NCBI RefSeq assembly: GCF_022539665.2 | Contig: NC_081332.1 | Span: 3,629,884-3,693,883, forward strand | From: Daphnia carinata | Lineage: Eukaryota > Arthropoda > Branchiopoda > Diplostraca > Daphniidae | Direction of reading: 5' to 3' | Length of the DNA: 64,000 nucleotides | Shown: in pieces, positions 1 through 14,200 of the stretch | Numbering within the stretch: the stretch's first letter is position 1 | Layout: every line of letters starts with the position of its first letter | The notes under the pieces: model-generated | Told to the model about the DNA's origin: nothing | What the model saw: the letters and a program-made list of their open reading frames with translations, nothing else | Database searches by the model: none | Program-made: the position numbers and the translations under genes

Positions 1-3000
1 GGCTCTCTTTTTCCAGCTCGCGCTGCTTCCGGCGCTCTTCCGCGGCGGCCCAAGACGACACGAGCGCGTCGAGGATGGCCGTCTGCGTGCTCCAGGCTTG
101 CCGATCGATCCGCCGGGCGTGGAAAGTGTAGCGTTCAATGTCTTTCAGAGCGGAGAAGAGTAACGTCTTCTTGTTCTCGTTCCGCTCCGACGCATTCTCA
201 AACACAAAGTCAAAGAGGCGGCCGACTCCGGCCGACGTGCAGAGCTGCGCTAGGGCCACCACGCCAGCGGGCTGTTCGGCCGCCAGCCGAGACGGCCGAT
301 CGAAAAGGTCGGCAATCGAATCGCTCCAATCGGGATTGTCGTCACCAAAGTCCGTCCTCCAGGCTGCGGCTTTCACGTTCCTCACGAGCAACTCGGCGCC
401 GTGCATCATTTGCGCGATGCCGGCCAAGACGGGAACGATCATATCGGGATAGTCAACGTATTTATTCTTGAGCGATTGATAAAAACTGCGCTGGGCAGCC
501 AGCCACAATTCGGCTTGAGAAATGATCATGGCGGACGCGTCGCGGCCGCTTTGAAATTCACGCAGTTTGTCGTGAAGGGCCGTGACCGACTGCGGCGAGG
601 CTACCGAGTTCACGTAGTGGCGAATGTCTTTGACAAGTTGCTGAAACAGCGATAACTCAGGACGCCACGTGGGTTTACGCGTCCGCTCTTCTTCCAGTTT
701 GACGTCCAGCCGTTCTTTAAGGCCGGCAAAGTGGCGGACGTGCGGGTGTTGAGTATCGATCATCAACTCACCGCCAACGATCAGTTGATGGTGCAATCCG
801 TGAACTCGTAAAAATTGATGGACTCTGTCCGCTTGCCGGCGTCTGAGCGCCGCCTTGAGTTTGCGCTTCTCCACCGGATCCACTTGGTCGCCCGCCGACA
901 AAAGCAAACAACGGGCCAGGCCTTGCACGAGCCAAAGCGATCCCACGTCGCACGGGTTTTCGACGTAATCGCTGGCCCGTTTCACTATTTCAACGACTGA
1001 CGAATGGACTCCCGACCCGTTCCAGGAGTTCACGTCGGTCGATACGGCAACGCGCAGCGCGTGACACACGCCTTCAATCAGCTGTTGAATGGATTGGACG
1101 GCCAGACGATGATCGTTCAACATCGGATCGAAGTCGGGCCTTTGCAGCTTGTCAGCGTTGATCCACAAGACTTCTTTCAGCATCTTCAATCGAGCCCGTT
1201 TCTCTTCCGACTGGCCGAGAGCAACTTGTCCGTCTCCTTCAATCACGTTGGCAGCCGTGGCAGAAAAGAGGGGCGAAACGGCCTGACATTGTTGGCGACG
1301 GCTCCACGACATCCTCGTTACAATTTCCCAATGGGCCAGATGCGACTCGATCCACGGTAGAGGGCCGGCCTGGAATAATGCCGCGCTTCCGCTCCCTCCA
1401 GCTGATACCAATCCGCAGAGCGTGTCGCCGGGCTGGCGATAATGTCCCAACATGGCGACGTGATCCACCAGTGACAGAACGTGTAATTGAGCAGCGTCAT
1501 CTGTCTTCACCGCTTCCAGCGAAATGCGATTCAATTCACGTTCCAGTTGCGCCAACGCGTCAATATCGCCTTCGCGAATGAGACGGCCAACGCCGCGCAC
1601 TAACTGCGAACCTTGGGCGGACACGACAACGGCTGGCAGACAGCAACTTGCCAAAATGGATGCAATTAGACGCGCTCTCCGTGAATGATCCTCGTCCACA
1701 AACGGTTCAACGCGCTGATCCAGCCAACGTCGCAAACGACGAGATAGCACGACGGCTTGGCTGCGCTCCACTTCGACGGGCACGTCCAACGAAGCCACGG
1801 GGAAACGTTGAAGCAAAGCCGAAATGACGGGCACTGTCCGTTTCAACAGCCACGACCAGTACTGAGCTATGCGAGATAGAGTCGTTTCCAGCTCGTCGCC
1901 ATCGACAGAGAGCGCCTCAACGTCCAGCATGTGTCGTCTCATTTCGACGGCCTCCATTAAATCTGCCCAGTCTTTGTTGGTGAGTTGAACTTGGGCGGAG
2001 GAGAGCAGCCGCTGAACGACTTCATCCAGCCGACTTAAGAACCGCGGAATGGACACTAAAATCTGATCCGGCGCAGCTTCTTCGGCCAGCGTTCCAGCCT
2101 CGATGGCACGGCTGAGTGCGGCTAACGTACGCCCTTGCGTATGAGCAATCTCGTTCCTGGACGCGTTCCAGGCTGCCCAAAACAAAGCCAGGGATGTTCG
2201 ATTGCTGTGAAGAGCTTGCCCGTCTTCTACGCTGACGTCCACGTTGAAATGATGCCGACAGATGTTGCCGAACCAGCGAGGATCCCACGGAAGTTCGGAG
2301 GAGTTCGTTATCTGTGCGCGGAGTATTTCTGCAAGCCGGACGCTGAGCGTGTCAGGGGACGTCGTGTTTCCGACGCAGTCCGTCCGCCAGTCAACGTCTT
2401 TCCCGCTGGCCGTCAAATAGAGGAACAAAACAGCGTCTTGACGGGCATCCGTATGGGCAAGTTGCTGAACCAATAACGAAGCTTGCCTGACACGAGCCAA
2501 CACGGACGACAGTTGAATATGTCGTGTCGATAAGGCACTAGGAGCCGGGCAATTGCCGGTCTGCGTTTCTCCGGCGAAGGCGCTTTGAAGTAGGGTCGAC
2601 AGTACGAGACGGGCAGCTTCCTTGTCGTCCGGCGAGCGAATATTCTTGATGTACACCTCGACGCACGTGTCATCGAGGCACGAAAGCGGATTAGACGTTG
2701 TAAACATCTCCAACCGCTGGGCGGCCAACGAGGCGGCTTGAACCAATTCCGTCAGAGTGGGCCGGTCGCCGACGGGCAACAAATCGCGGCAGAGCCACTG
2801 ATGGAAGTGAAGTAGAATCTGTTGGAGTAAAAGGTTCGTCAATCCGGCTGAGCAAAGGACCGAGGCCAGGTCGTTATCAGAAAATTCTTCTTCTTCCGAG
2901 CCGGGCAAGTAGAGTTCAATTCCGCGATTTCGCATGGCACGTGATATCTCGCCGTGACGCGGATCCATGGCTAAAAAGAGCCGGAAATCCGGATGAGGTT

Positions 3001-5258
3001 TGACGATGGGGATGTTGCCATCGATGACACCTCTTTCGCTCAGGGCTAAATGTCCGCCAGGTTCCAGCAATCCGTTCAGTCGATCCAGCACTGAGGAGCT
3101 GCATAAATTGACGTTATCGACCAGCAGCCAATGTCCGTGACGTAGAGCTTTGACCAGCATGCTGTCTACCCATTCGAAACATCCTCCGCTGCTGCTCACG
3201 CCGACACCTCGGACGGCTTGCTGGACAACCTTGTCCAACTTTGATTTTATCTGCGCCGCGCTGGCCGACAGTTCATCGAAGTTGTCGTCCAAGAGTTGTT
3301 CCAGTACGTTCTCCAGCAGCTGTGCGCGTCGTTGCACGTGCTGGGCTTCATCGACGGTGGTGCGGACAACTTCTTGGCCGGCAATCGATAATTTCTTGTA
3401 AGATTCCCACGATTCGAGTAGCGAAACAACAGCCGGATTATTCACAGACTGTGCGAGCCGATGGCGGACAGCTTGACGGACGAGCCCATCCACATGCGCA
3501 GCCAATTCTTCCAGCGTGCGATTGACATCTCCCTATCAAACAGATAAGGCAGAACTTCATTAGCAACGGCTGGCAAACATTCTCAGCAAAACATGAATGT
3601 TTGAACAATGTCCCGGCTTTCTTAGTTAAAGCGAACGGTTGGGCCAATCAATACAACAAGGTCACAACAAGCAAAAGTCAATGAATAAAAGAAAAACAAA
3701 CATATCCAGCGCCCTAAATAAAATAAGAAACGCGAGACCGTAGATGTCAAGAGGTGATACGGCAATCAAGAATTGATGGACGAAAGGACATCAATTCTCG
3801 TCCAGCACATCAGAGAAAGAAGGAAAGTTAGGTCTCTCTATAAAGCAAAAACCCATCGAAAGGAGAATCACCGGCGCGTACAATCGCAGATAACGACCTC
3901 TATCTCGTCGAAAGAAACAACAACAAAAGAGGCCAAAAAAAAAAAAAAGACAAACAAGCACACGGGCATCATCATCATCGTTTTTATATCCCAGCAAAAA
4001 AAAAAAAAAAAAAATACCCACAATGAATAACTAATAAAAAAAAAAAAAAGAAGAGGAAAAAGTTAAAACAAGAAGCAAGAAGCTTCCTGCAGGCGGCTCA
4101 AGTAAGGGGTGGGTAACACACGAGCTAATCTATATTAACGAGTGTGTGCAGCAGCTGAAGAGATTTTCGGCCGTCTTCAGTCGGCGCTCGTCAACTGTGC
4201 CACTACACAGAAGAGGATTATCATTTGATTAGAACGGCCAACATCTCTCCAGCTCGTAGACAACGCAAAATAATATTGTTTAAAAGTAGCACACGAAATA
4301 ATGGAAAGATAAAAGAGAATTCGATCGTCTTTTTTCTTCTTTCTTTTTGCCTTATCAAAACATATGAGATAAAAGAGTATAGCCTTAAATCACGCAACAG
4401 GGGGAAGTGAAGGGGAAAAAAAAAAAAGAAATCTGGCGGCTCCGGATAGATCTAAAAAAAAACCCGCCATCCTTCAGAGAATCAAGTAGGAATTAAAAAA
4501 AAACATATTTTTCTGTTCTCTTTGTCTGAGGCATAAGGCGAGTGTGGCCAAAATAAGCTGGGGGGGGGGGGGGTATTGTCGCAAGTCTTCAATCTGATGG
4601 CTGGACATGGGCGGAGCCATGCCAGCGCTGTGACGTTGGCCATGGCGGATAGTATGACCAGGATTGATCCAGCTATGAGAGTTGCCTACTTAAAGAAGAC
4701 ACACAGACAAGAAGCTGCGAAAAAAAAAAAAGAAAAAATACGTAACACAAAAAATTGGATGTCGAAAGGTAAGATGCCTAGCCATGAAAAAAAAAAAAGA
4801 GAAAAATAATAAAATGATGTTCATCATCTTCGTTATCATCACCGTGGCAACGTCTGTTGTGACATATAGCTCCGCAGTAACCCCCGGGAGTAAAGGAGGA
4901 TACGATAAAAAGCCAACCCGGGGTAACCGGAATCTAAAAGCTTTCAAGTCTTTTTCTCGACGGCACAAGGCCGGAGGAAGAGACAACAATCCGCATCTTA
5001 TCCAGCAGATGGGTAAAAGAGTAGTGCGACAGTTCCCTAACGAAAAAAAAAGTATAGCCCCATTATTTGGGGACCGGAAGGAAAGACGAATTTCAATGAA
5101 AAACGCAAAGAAAAAAAAAAAAAAAAAAAAAAAGGGAGGGGACGCGTTAAAAATGGAAAAGTTAACGGGAAGATCCTGGAACGTGTTTCGAATAGATTTG
5201 CATTTTACCGCCCTGACGTCGCAGTCCACGGGCGGGCCAATGCACCCAATAAACATAC

Positions 5259-5294
<36 letters not shown>

Positions 5295-8200
5295 ACATTG
5301 GCTGTCGGCGTGCGCGTGAACGAGAACGAAGAGAAGAAGGCGAACATGTGAAATCGATTAGCCAACTTCCATCTACTCGAAAAAAAAAAAAAAAAAATAA
5401 GCCATTGAAATAGATGAAATAGACCAATGGGGGAAATAAGGGTCCGTGGAGATGTGTGTGTAAGAAGAGTGCGCAGAGAGCAATAGCGGTAGGCGAATGT
5501 ATATGGTACGTGAAGTGCAAAGAAGAACGGCTCCAACGAGCTCGAAAAATGGGCAACAATATCTCGGCAACGCGAAAAGATACAAACGCACACATCGAGA
5601 AAAGAGGGGAGGAGGAGGAGGAATATAACAAAGAAAATGATCTACGATGGCAGACGAGAGACATCGCCGATCCTTATAGCGCTCTGCCTAGTCGCAACTA
5701 CTTTGAGCTACATCAACGAAGGAAAAAAAAAAACACAAACAAAAAAATTTCCAAAAGATTGCGCGCCCGTAACATTGTCAAATTGGAGAGCGATAAATAA
5801 AAATAAAGACAGACAGCCAGGGCCCGTAGTTGGCAGTGCTGGAATGGCGCAAGAAAAAGCAATAGTTTCCCCGAGACTAAGAGCAATCTCGAAGAGTATT
5901 CAAAATTGCAATCGAAATACATCAACACTGCTTGGCTACACATTCGAGATAGCGCTCTCTCTCTCCACCCCCCTTTTTTTTTTAAGGAGGAGACGTAAGC
6001 ACATATAAATCCCTTTGCGGATCCTTCCGGCAGCGACTTGCCGCCTTTCTATTGTGTACATGTCATTAACAGCCAAATGCGAATTTTCTTTTCGTCAACA
6101 TTTCATCTTTATATACTTTCAATTCTCTCTCTCTCTTTTTTTTTTAGCTTAAGCATCGTTGCCGCACACTGGATGGAAAGAAGAAAAAAAAAAAAGGGAC
6201 GGAAGAGAAGCGAAAGATGGGAGCGCGCGCGCCGAATAGCGATGGATGGATGGGTTCCGTCCATGAGGCACATGCGCCTGCAACCTACCAGATTCTTCTT
6301 TCTACAAACTCTGTGTATGTGTTGCGTGTACGTGTAATGTTTTAGTATGTTGTGTGTTGTCGACAAACGACCCCAATCCGCCATCCAGAAACGATACGGC
6401 TCTCGATCCAGCCGCTCTACAAACTCCCCAGCGCCTCACTATCTGCCCCCCCCCCCCCAACTTGTGCGTTTGTGTGTTGTTTTGTTTTTTTACATTCACA
6501 GTCGGATTATCACCACACCACCACCAACAGTGCAAACTCTTGCATAATTAAAACGACAAAAATTGGATAAAATGGACGACCCGAATTGCTGAGCTGGAAA
6601 GGTTTTTTTTTTCCATTTCGAAAGCTCTTCACGTTTTGGATATAAATTGCGACGCAAAGTGTCAGTTTTTTTTTTTTTTTTTTGTTCGAATAGTGAAGCC
6701 ATACAATATTATCCGGCGCTGCGTTCGCACGCAACATGTTTCGTGACTAATTCGACCCATCCATCAAGGGGGATTCTTCTCTTTAATTACTCGCTCTGAT
6801 TTAGTGTCTTACATCTCATTTTTTGTTTTTTCTTTCTGTCGTTCACATAACGGTAAGCGGTAAGCAAGCTCTTGACACCTGATCTCACATTTGGCTGGGC
6901 CTTTTCATCACGCGTTTAATTACTGGAGCATAACAAGTGAACAATAAAGCTTAACAAGAAATTAAGGAGCGTAGATGCAAAGAAATCAACGCAGAAAAGA
7001 GCGAACTGAATTGAAAAAAAAAAAATAATAATAATAAATTCAAATTAGAAAATGATTATCGGGGCCAATTTGAGATTTGGTGGGGGTGGCGGAACAACCA
7101 ACGGAACGAGAACGTTCAACTGTCCGGCAAGCAGTTCGACAGAGGCCAGCCTATTGTATCTCATCGCCATTCTGGGCGTTGTGACCAACGTGGTCGTTAT
7201 GTTGCTCATTCTAGGACGGGCGACGCTTAGAAGGTTATTCTTATTCTATTTCTTTTCTATTGACAAATTTTTTGTTTTCGTTCTGCTAACAAAAATATTT
7301 AAGGATACCTCTCGTCCATCCGCCCATCAATTAAATTAAGAACGAAACCAAATTTAAAAAAAAGGGAGGCAAATACAAAAGAAGAATGAAATTAGATTGG
7401 TCGAGAAAACCTCCGCTTTCTCCAGGAAATAAAGAAGAAGAAGAAAAAAAAATGCGGCGGGGAATATACTAGTTCTTTATTGACTTATTAATGATGCTTT
7501 CTCCTCGGTCACTACACAAGGACCATGTGGAAATAACTCGGGACTTTTTTTTCCCCTCCCAGAAATTCCTGCGATCGCATTTGATTCTGGTTGGCGTGGC
7601 AACTAGCGCTCAAAAAAAAAAAATGCCTTTTCACAAACGTCTTTGTTGGTATTCACATATCGTTTTGGATAACGTCTAGCAAGAAACTGAATTGCCTCCC
7701 CACCGAGTTCGGACATTGTCACACAATTCCCTTTAGTTCTCTGTCCGTTTAGGCCACCAAAAGAGAAAAACAAAAAACAAAAAATTCCTTAAGTTATAGG
7801 ACTGCCATCGATCGATACAAGCGAAAGAAAAAAAAACAAAAAAAAAACCTGTCTTTTAGTTGTAGCGACAAAACAATTGGAAAGATAACTCGGAAAAAAG
7901 AAAGAAACGAAAGTGATCGATAGTGTCACTAGAAACCGGGCAACAGCCGTCATCCGCTATGACTGGTTGACCACTTACACCAGCGTGTCTCACCGCCCAA
8001 CGAAAACACGATGACAAAACGGCCCCTCGGAAAAAATACATGTCCAGCAATAAAAAGCTCACAAACTGTCGCAATTCCAACCGCAATACTTTGTTAGCTA
8101 CACGTGCCCGTTGACATTCAATCAACGTAAAGAAAAAAAAAAAAAAAAATAAAATAGAATAGAAGGACATCATCGAACACAAAATAATTTTCACATGGTT

Positions 8201-11200
8201 AACAAATCCAAAAAGGACTGCCGTCTGTAGCTCACGTGGATTACGCGCGTCAAGACGGCGGGCGACGCCCGTGACTTTAATAGGCCCGAATGGGTGCGCA
8301 CTTTCCGAAAAGGCTCAATGTCAACGCGTTTCTTCTCTGGCCGCATCATTTTTTATTCACGACTTAACGTGTCTTATTCCGCTCGTAAATCCACACGAAA
8401 AGCCACAACGACAAAGCTCCCACCGGAAAAAAAAAACTGCACCTCATTCCATATGCAGGGTCCTCACAAGGAAAACGTTGGACAAATCCCTTCTTCTTTT
8501 GCTTCGCTCAATTTTTTCTTTGAAAAAAAAAAAAAAGAGACCTAGAGCTACTTGAATACATTATAGGATAACAATTTGAATTAAGTATTAGCGTCCTGAA
8601 TAACGCAGACCATTTCAGGCCGGTGGAAGCCGAAAAGAAAAATCAATCCAATCGCTAGACTACAATGGCGTAGTGCAACACAATAGCAAGACAAAGTGTA
8701 GCGGACGTACGGACGTCCAGGTTGTCAATAATAATCGTAAAAGAGGATGGTAGGCAAAAAAAAAAAAAAAAAAAAAACGAGAGAGAAAGTGATGAAAAGA
8801 AACATTGGAAAAGGGCGACCCGTAGTCTTTTGAAAAAGTTACTTATCGGGACGAATCACGCGGGATTCCCTCACACCACCGGTGTGCAACAATACGAAAC
8901 GAGACACAAAGAGATGCCTGCCTACCCTTTTTTTTTTTTTTTTGTTCGCCACTCACGACTTAAATACAATCAACTACGCAAATCAGAGATAATAAAAAAA
9001 GAAAAGAAAGGCCAAGCGCTAAAATGAACTGAAATGTATACGCAGCGAGTAATTGTTAACGCAATACGTTTCTCTTGTCGTGCGGGACAGATGGTCGCAG
9101 GGTTTGATATTCCACCAGGCGGCGGTGGATTGCACGAGAGCGACGATGCTGTTACCGCTGGCCTTGAGCCATCATTTTTGCCGGCCCGTCGCCCAGTGTT
9201 CCATCTTCGAGACCGTCTTCCTACTGCTGGCCACCGTGTCGGCCGTCAACCTTCTGACCACCGTTCTCAACGACACGCCGCTCATGCCCGACGACGACGG
9301 TATCGACATCGACTGGCTCGTCAACTCGCCCGACACGTCCCACTGGCTTCAAGACGATGTCGACGACGACCAGGAAAACCCCACCAAGGTAAGAAACTCT
9401 TCCACCATCTTCTATTTTCCAGCTTTCTTTTAGTTCTATATATATAATTTCTTTATCCATCTCAGTTTCGTTGTAACTGCCAATTTCTTTTTTTTTTTTC
9501 CTTTGCTTCTACCGAGAGTGGCTTGAAAGGCTTTCGCCATTCAGTCTATCAGAGTCGATCGCCCTTGATGGCTCCATAGGGTCGTTGATTACCCCCCCCT
9601 CCCACGTCCGAAAGCAGCAAATGCCTTGAGAAAACATTGGCCGTGTCAAAAGAAAAAAAAAAGGGAACGCAGAGCCTTGTGTTCGCTGCCGCCCAACTAA
9701 CAACGGGATCGATAGACAATGGCCCGAAAACTCTTGCGAGAGCTATATAGCGAAAAAAAAAAGAAGAAAAAAACCAATGCCAACGGCAAATAAATAAAAG
9801 GCTTCCACATTTCTTCTTATCTCTGGCCCGGTTTTTTCCTCGTTCACTTCTGACTTTTTGTTTCTTTTTGATTTGCCTTTATCCGCGGCTGTCGATAGAT
9901 GAAGACACGACAACAACTGCCAATGTGTACGTTTCGATAAAAGCGTGGGACCGAAGGCGCCAGACTGGAACTAGCGCGCAACTCATTGATGGACCAATCT
10001 ATTCTTTCTTCGCTCAAGATGCACAACCATCTTCTTCTTATGCATGTTAAATGTCTCGAGGGCAGGGCAGCAATCACAAGAGAATCTTAGGGGCCAATAA
10101 TTAGCCCCCGTGATAACAGTTTTTCCTTTTTGATTGACTCGATTACACAGCATCCGGTGGCGGCCGACGGCGGATTCAGCGCCAACGTAGGCGCCAGACT
10201 CCTGGACGCTCCGCATTGCGTCCTCTTCGGCATCACCATGATATGGTTCGCAGCCATCACCGTCAATCTCGGGCCGACCTTCATCACGGGCGCGTTGGCC
10301 AACCACGTCGAAACGACGCCGCTCCACCCGGCCTGCCCGCTCATCCAGACGCCCTATCGCCACTACATCGTCAATTTGTTGTGGGTCGTCGTCAATTCAC
10401 TCTGTCTCGTCCTCACCGTCACCCATCTCTACCGGCTCCATCGCGACCTCATACGGTCACGAAAACAGGCCGTCCGCGTCACCGGGTATCGTCTCAGTTC
10501 TTTACTTTCCTTATTTCCCGCACTGTTATTACTATGACAAGTGCGTAACGTTTCTTTGACAACGGTCCAGAAAGAATTTTTTATTTTTTTGTTTTTTGTT
10601 TTAAAGAAAAAAAAAAAAAAAAAAATGATGCAAATGACTGTAGAAGAGCGGACGTGATATCATTCAAATGAGTTGGCGCATCTTGAAAAAAAAGCCCTCC
10701 GCATATGGTCAATCAATTTTCAAGACAGCACAAACTGCCATCTCTCGAATTCTTTCTGCAGATTTAATCGTTGCGAATCGTCAACAACTTAAAACAAAAA
10801 ATGATTTCCCTTTAACTTGGCGCAATGCCAATTGCCCTTCTTCTTAAACATTTTTCTTTTTTATGCAATACGAAAAAAAAAATATATATATATAAAAATG
10901 CTGGATACAATGGTGGGGGATTGAAACAACAACAACAATCGACAGAGTTGTGGCGACAGTGGCCAGCCCGGCAGTGGCGGGCAATGCAGACGACGATAGC
11001 AACTTTCACAAACTGCTGAGGCGGCTAGAGTGCGAGGGTTTGCAGCGCATCCGCATGTTCACCACCATCTGCATTGTTTACGCTCTATTCTGGGGGCCGC
11101 TCTTTTTGGTCGTGGCATTTGGAAGCCGGGCCAGCGAAGAAGGACGAGGCCTGGCCTCTGTAGGCCCGCCCAAAGACCCCGCCTCCCACCAGGTCACGCT

Positions 11201-14200
11201 CTACATCTGTTTCGCTCACGCCTTCGTCAACCCGACCGTCTTCCTCCTACTGCACTCGGGTCTCAGAGAGGCGGCCTGCTCCGTCCTGGCCTGCTGTTTC
11301 GGCCGCGAATGCCGGAGCGGACATCATTCGCCCGACCCTTCCAGCCACTACGGCGATGGTATGGCGGGATCGTTTGACCATCGCAGCCATCGTTTGCAGC
11401 CGCAACGACGGCCTCCGGCCACGCTAACGGGGCTCGTTGATTACGATCGAATTATGAATTTCAACGGAGGGCCGAGTTTCCTATCGCCGGTGCACACGTT
11501 CTCGCCCACCTTGACCGCACCGTCTTCTTCAACAGCGGCGGATTCTCGGCCAATGTGAGTCGTCGTGAGTGAATTTTACTTATTTACATACCCGAGACGA
11601 ATTTCGGTTTAAAAGAAAAATAAAGTTTTAAAAAAAAAAAAGAGGAAAAAGGATTTAGAAATGCTGAGCGAGAGCAAGCAAACGATCGATAGAGTCAAGA
11701 CTGCCACCAAAGCCGCCGCAGGAACCCCGGCGTTTTTTGCCATCTTGAATTTATACATATACAAAATAATAATAAAAGAAAATAAAAAAAAATATGCCTA
11801 AATAGAGAGGAGAGCGGGCCCCATTGCGGCAAAGACGAGAGCCGTGTCGCCCGTCAAGACATTTGATGTAAAAAAAAAAGCTATTCTATATACGAAAAGT
11901 TTGAATCATCGAACTGTAAAACGGGCAAACTCGATTCTTGAAAAATTGCTCAAACATATATTTACACAGATGCATGCACGCATGCAAGACGCTGACGTCT
12001 ATATGGTTTGTGTGCTTGCCCATTTATCGTGCCCAACGGTGAAAGTCAATACTTGGAATGAGGCCTCTCCGCTGAGAGTTGAAGACCGTACAACGCGCCG
12101 CAGAAAAGGGAAAACTTGACAATCCGACATTCGAACTTATTACGAAATTAAATTTGATAAGAGAAAAGCGGAAAAAAAGGTGGCGCCTCGATTCTTGATC
12201 AACTCAAATTAGACAAAAATAAATCCTTCTTCCTCTCTTTCTGCTTCCCAATTTCTTGTGTTAAAAATGGCTATTCTACCTGTGTTTATGTCGTGTGTAG
12301 GGAAACGGTCATTTGACAGTCAAGATGAAGCGACCGTGGAAAACAACATCATCTTCGTTTTACGAAATAAAAGAACAAAAAAAAAAAAAAATGATCTTCA
12401 AAAACAGAATATGTGCTGCGAGAGGCCGGCCCAAGTGTGTTCCTTTTGACTTTCTTCTTTCGATATTTCTTTCCCTTCATCGTATTTTAAGATCTTTATG
12501 CCATGTACGCCAAAACGGGGAGAAAAACAGAGGGCAAACTAGGTCTTAAAAAAAAAGGCAGTGACGGTCTGACGGACCGTTTTTTTTGTTTCTCCCCCGA
12601 TGCGAGCAAAGATCCTGGCATGTTTGTCTTTATTTAGTGATACATAGATATCGGAGCCAAGAGCAGTGCTAAGGGCCAAAAGCAAATCATCCAGAAAGCC
12701 TTTCCAATTTGTAAAAAAAAAAAATGAAAAAAAAATGGGGGGTTACGAAAGAGATTCAATTCCTGCGCAACACAGTAGCCTCTCTATCTCTCTCTCTCTC
12801 TCTCTTTTTCGCTATCTCTCTCTCTCTACGTAGCTGCCTTCCTAGTCCTCACAATTTCGTATAACGGCTGCGCACTCATCCGACAGTAACCAACAAAGAA
12901 AAGGAACCATTTTGATTCCGAGAAAATGCAATCTTACTTGTTCAAAGCCTCCTAAAAGTTCGGTTGTATCCATCGCCGAGTTGGTATTCAGGACGTCGAG
13001 GGGATGGCCAGTCAGCTGGGCTACCAAACGCACCAGGCTCGTTTTCCCACTAGCCCTCGGGCCAACCTAGTTAGAATATTTCATTGAAACTGTTACTTCA
13101 GCTGTCAAGATCGATATAATTTCAGGATAACTTAAATTTAATAAAAAAAAAAAAAACAGTTAAAAAAAATGTAGCATAGGCCATGTCAACAAATGAACCT
13201 TTCCATTCTGTTAACACATAATCCATAATTAGATATGTGCTTATTCGAGCTTTTTCGATGTAATTTAAACAGCCAAACCTGTTGAGAGCATTGTGTGGGG
13301 TATAACTTTTTAATTACTTTTCTCTGCTGATGATTCCCGAAACTTGTAAAACTCAAAACTAATACATTTAAATGCTCCAACGTATTCAAATGCTACCTCT
13401 TCTATTACTACACAGCGATTACATGTCTTGGCACTTACCATGATCGTCATCCAATTGAGAGCGATGCAATGCATCAATGACTCGAGGGGTCTCAAGTTTC
13501 TTTGAAGAATCAACAGTTCCTGGCAACCGATTAAGTCACCGCTGTGGCCCCCTCGAGCTAAAACGGCACTTCCAACTTGGATCCAACTTTCGGTGAGGTA
13601 CACGTGAAGGTCCTGACCGCGAGGGATCGGAAATTCGCTTCCAAAAATGCGCTCGTACATGTGCATCATTGTTTCACGGTCTTGAAGACTCCGCATCCGG
13701 TCGGCATAGATCAAACCAACAAACTGGCCCGGATTGGTCGATCGGTTCGCTTGAATCGCTTCGCACCAGCGGAAAACATCGCGCAAATTAAATTCCCACG
13801 GACCACCTCGCAAACCCCATTGGCCCGATTGAGTCACTTCTTTGACAAGTTGTTCGTTGAAATCGACCATTTTAACGATGACGACCGGATCGATTTGCGG
13901 ATAAACAGCGCGGGCAATAAATTGGAGATCTTCTTCCGATAGCGGATCGACGTAGACTTGGGTGAATCGATTGAGAAACGATCTGGGGAGGCCTTTACGA
14001 GCTCCCCCTTGTTTTAGCGGATTTTGGCAAGCAAACAATTTAGTCATCTGCGGTCGGACGTGAAAGCTACGACCCAACTCGGGAATGTAAAGTTCTCCGC
14101 GATGATCTAGAACTGCATTCAAGCCTTCGAGGACGGATTGTGATGCCAAATTGAGTTCGTCTAGTACGATCCATTGACCTTCTTTAAGGGCACGCAATAG

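Larger units (their letters stand above)
3533..12937 (-). other. 9.4-kb midasin intron hosting a GPCR gene
   Basis: The upstream exon ends in ...GGFEQ at 12938 with donor GTAAGA. The downstream exon starts at 3532 with GDVNRTLEEL after acceptor TTTGATAG. Both are phase 0, and the joined protein continues AAA6 of midasin as in other eukaryotes, so the two blocks are one gene and not two. Every other midasin intron seen here is under 500 bp. The intron contains the complete plus-strand GPCR gene at 7052-11558. Confidence 0.85.

Noticed and set aside
1-3532. A separate gene in place of a midasin exon
   Set aside because: The block begins at a splice acceptor in phase with GGFEQ at 12938 and continues AAA6 and the linker of midasin, so it is the same protein.
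4690-5664. Overlapping open frames of 324 residues (minus) and 209 residues (plus)
   Set aside because: They are translations of poly(A)/poly(T) runs (strings of Phe or Lys) with no domain, and they lie in the midasin intron.
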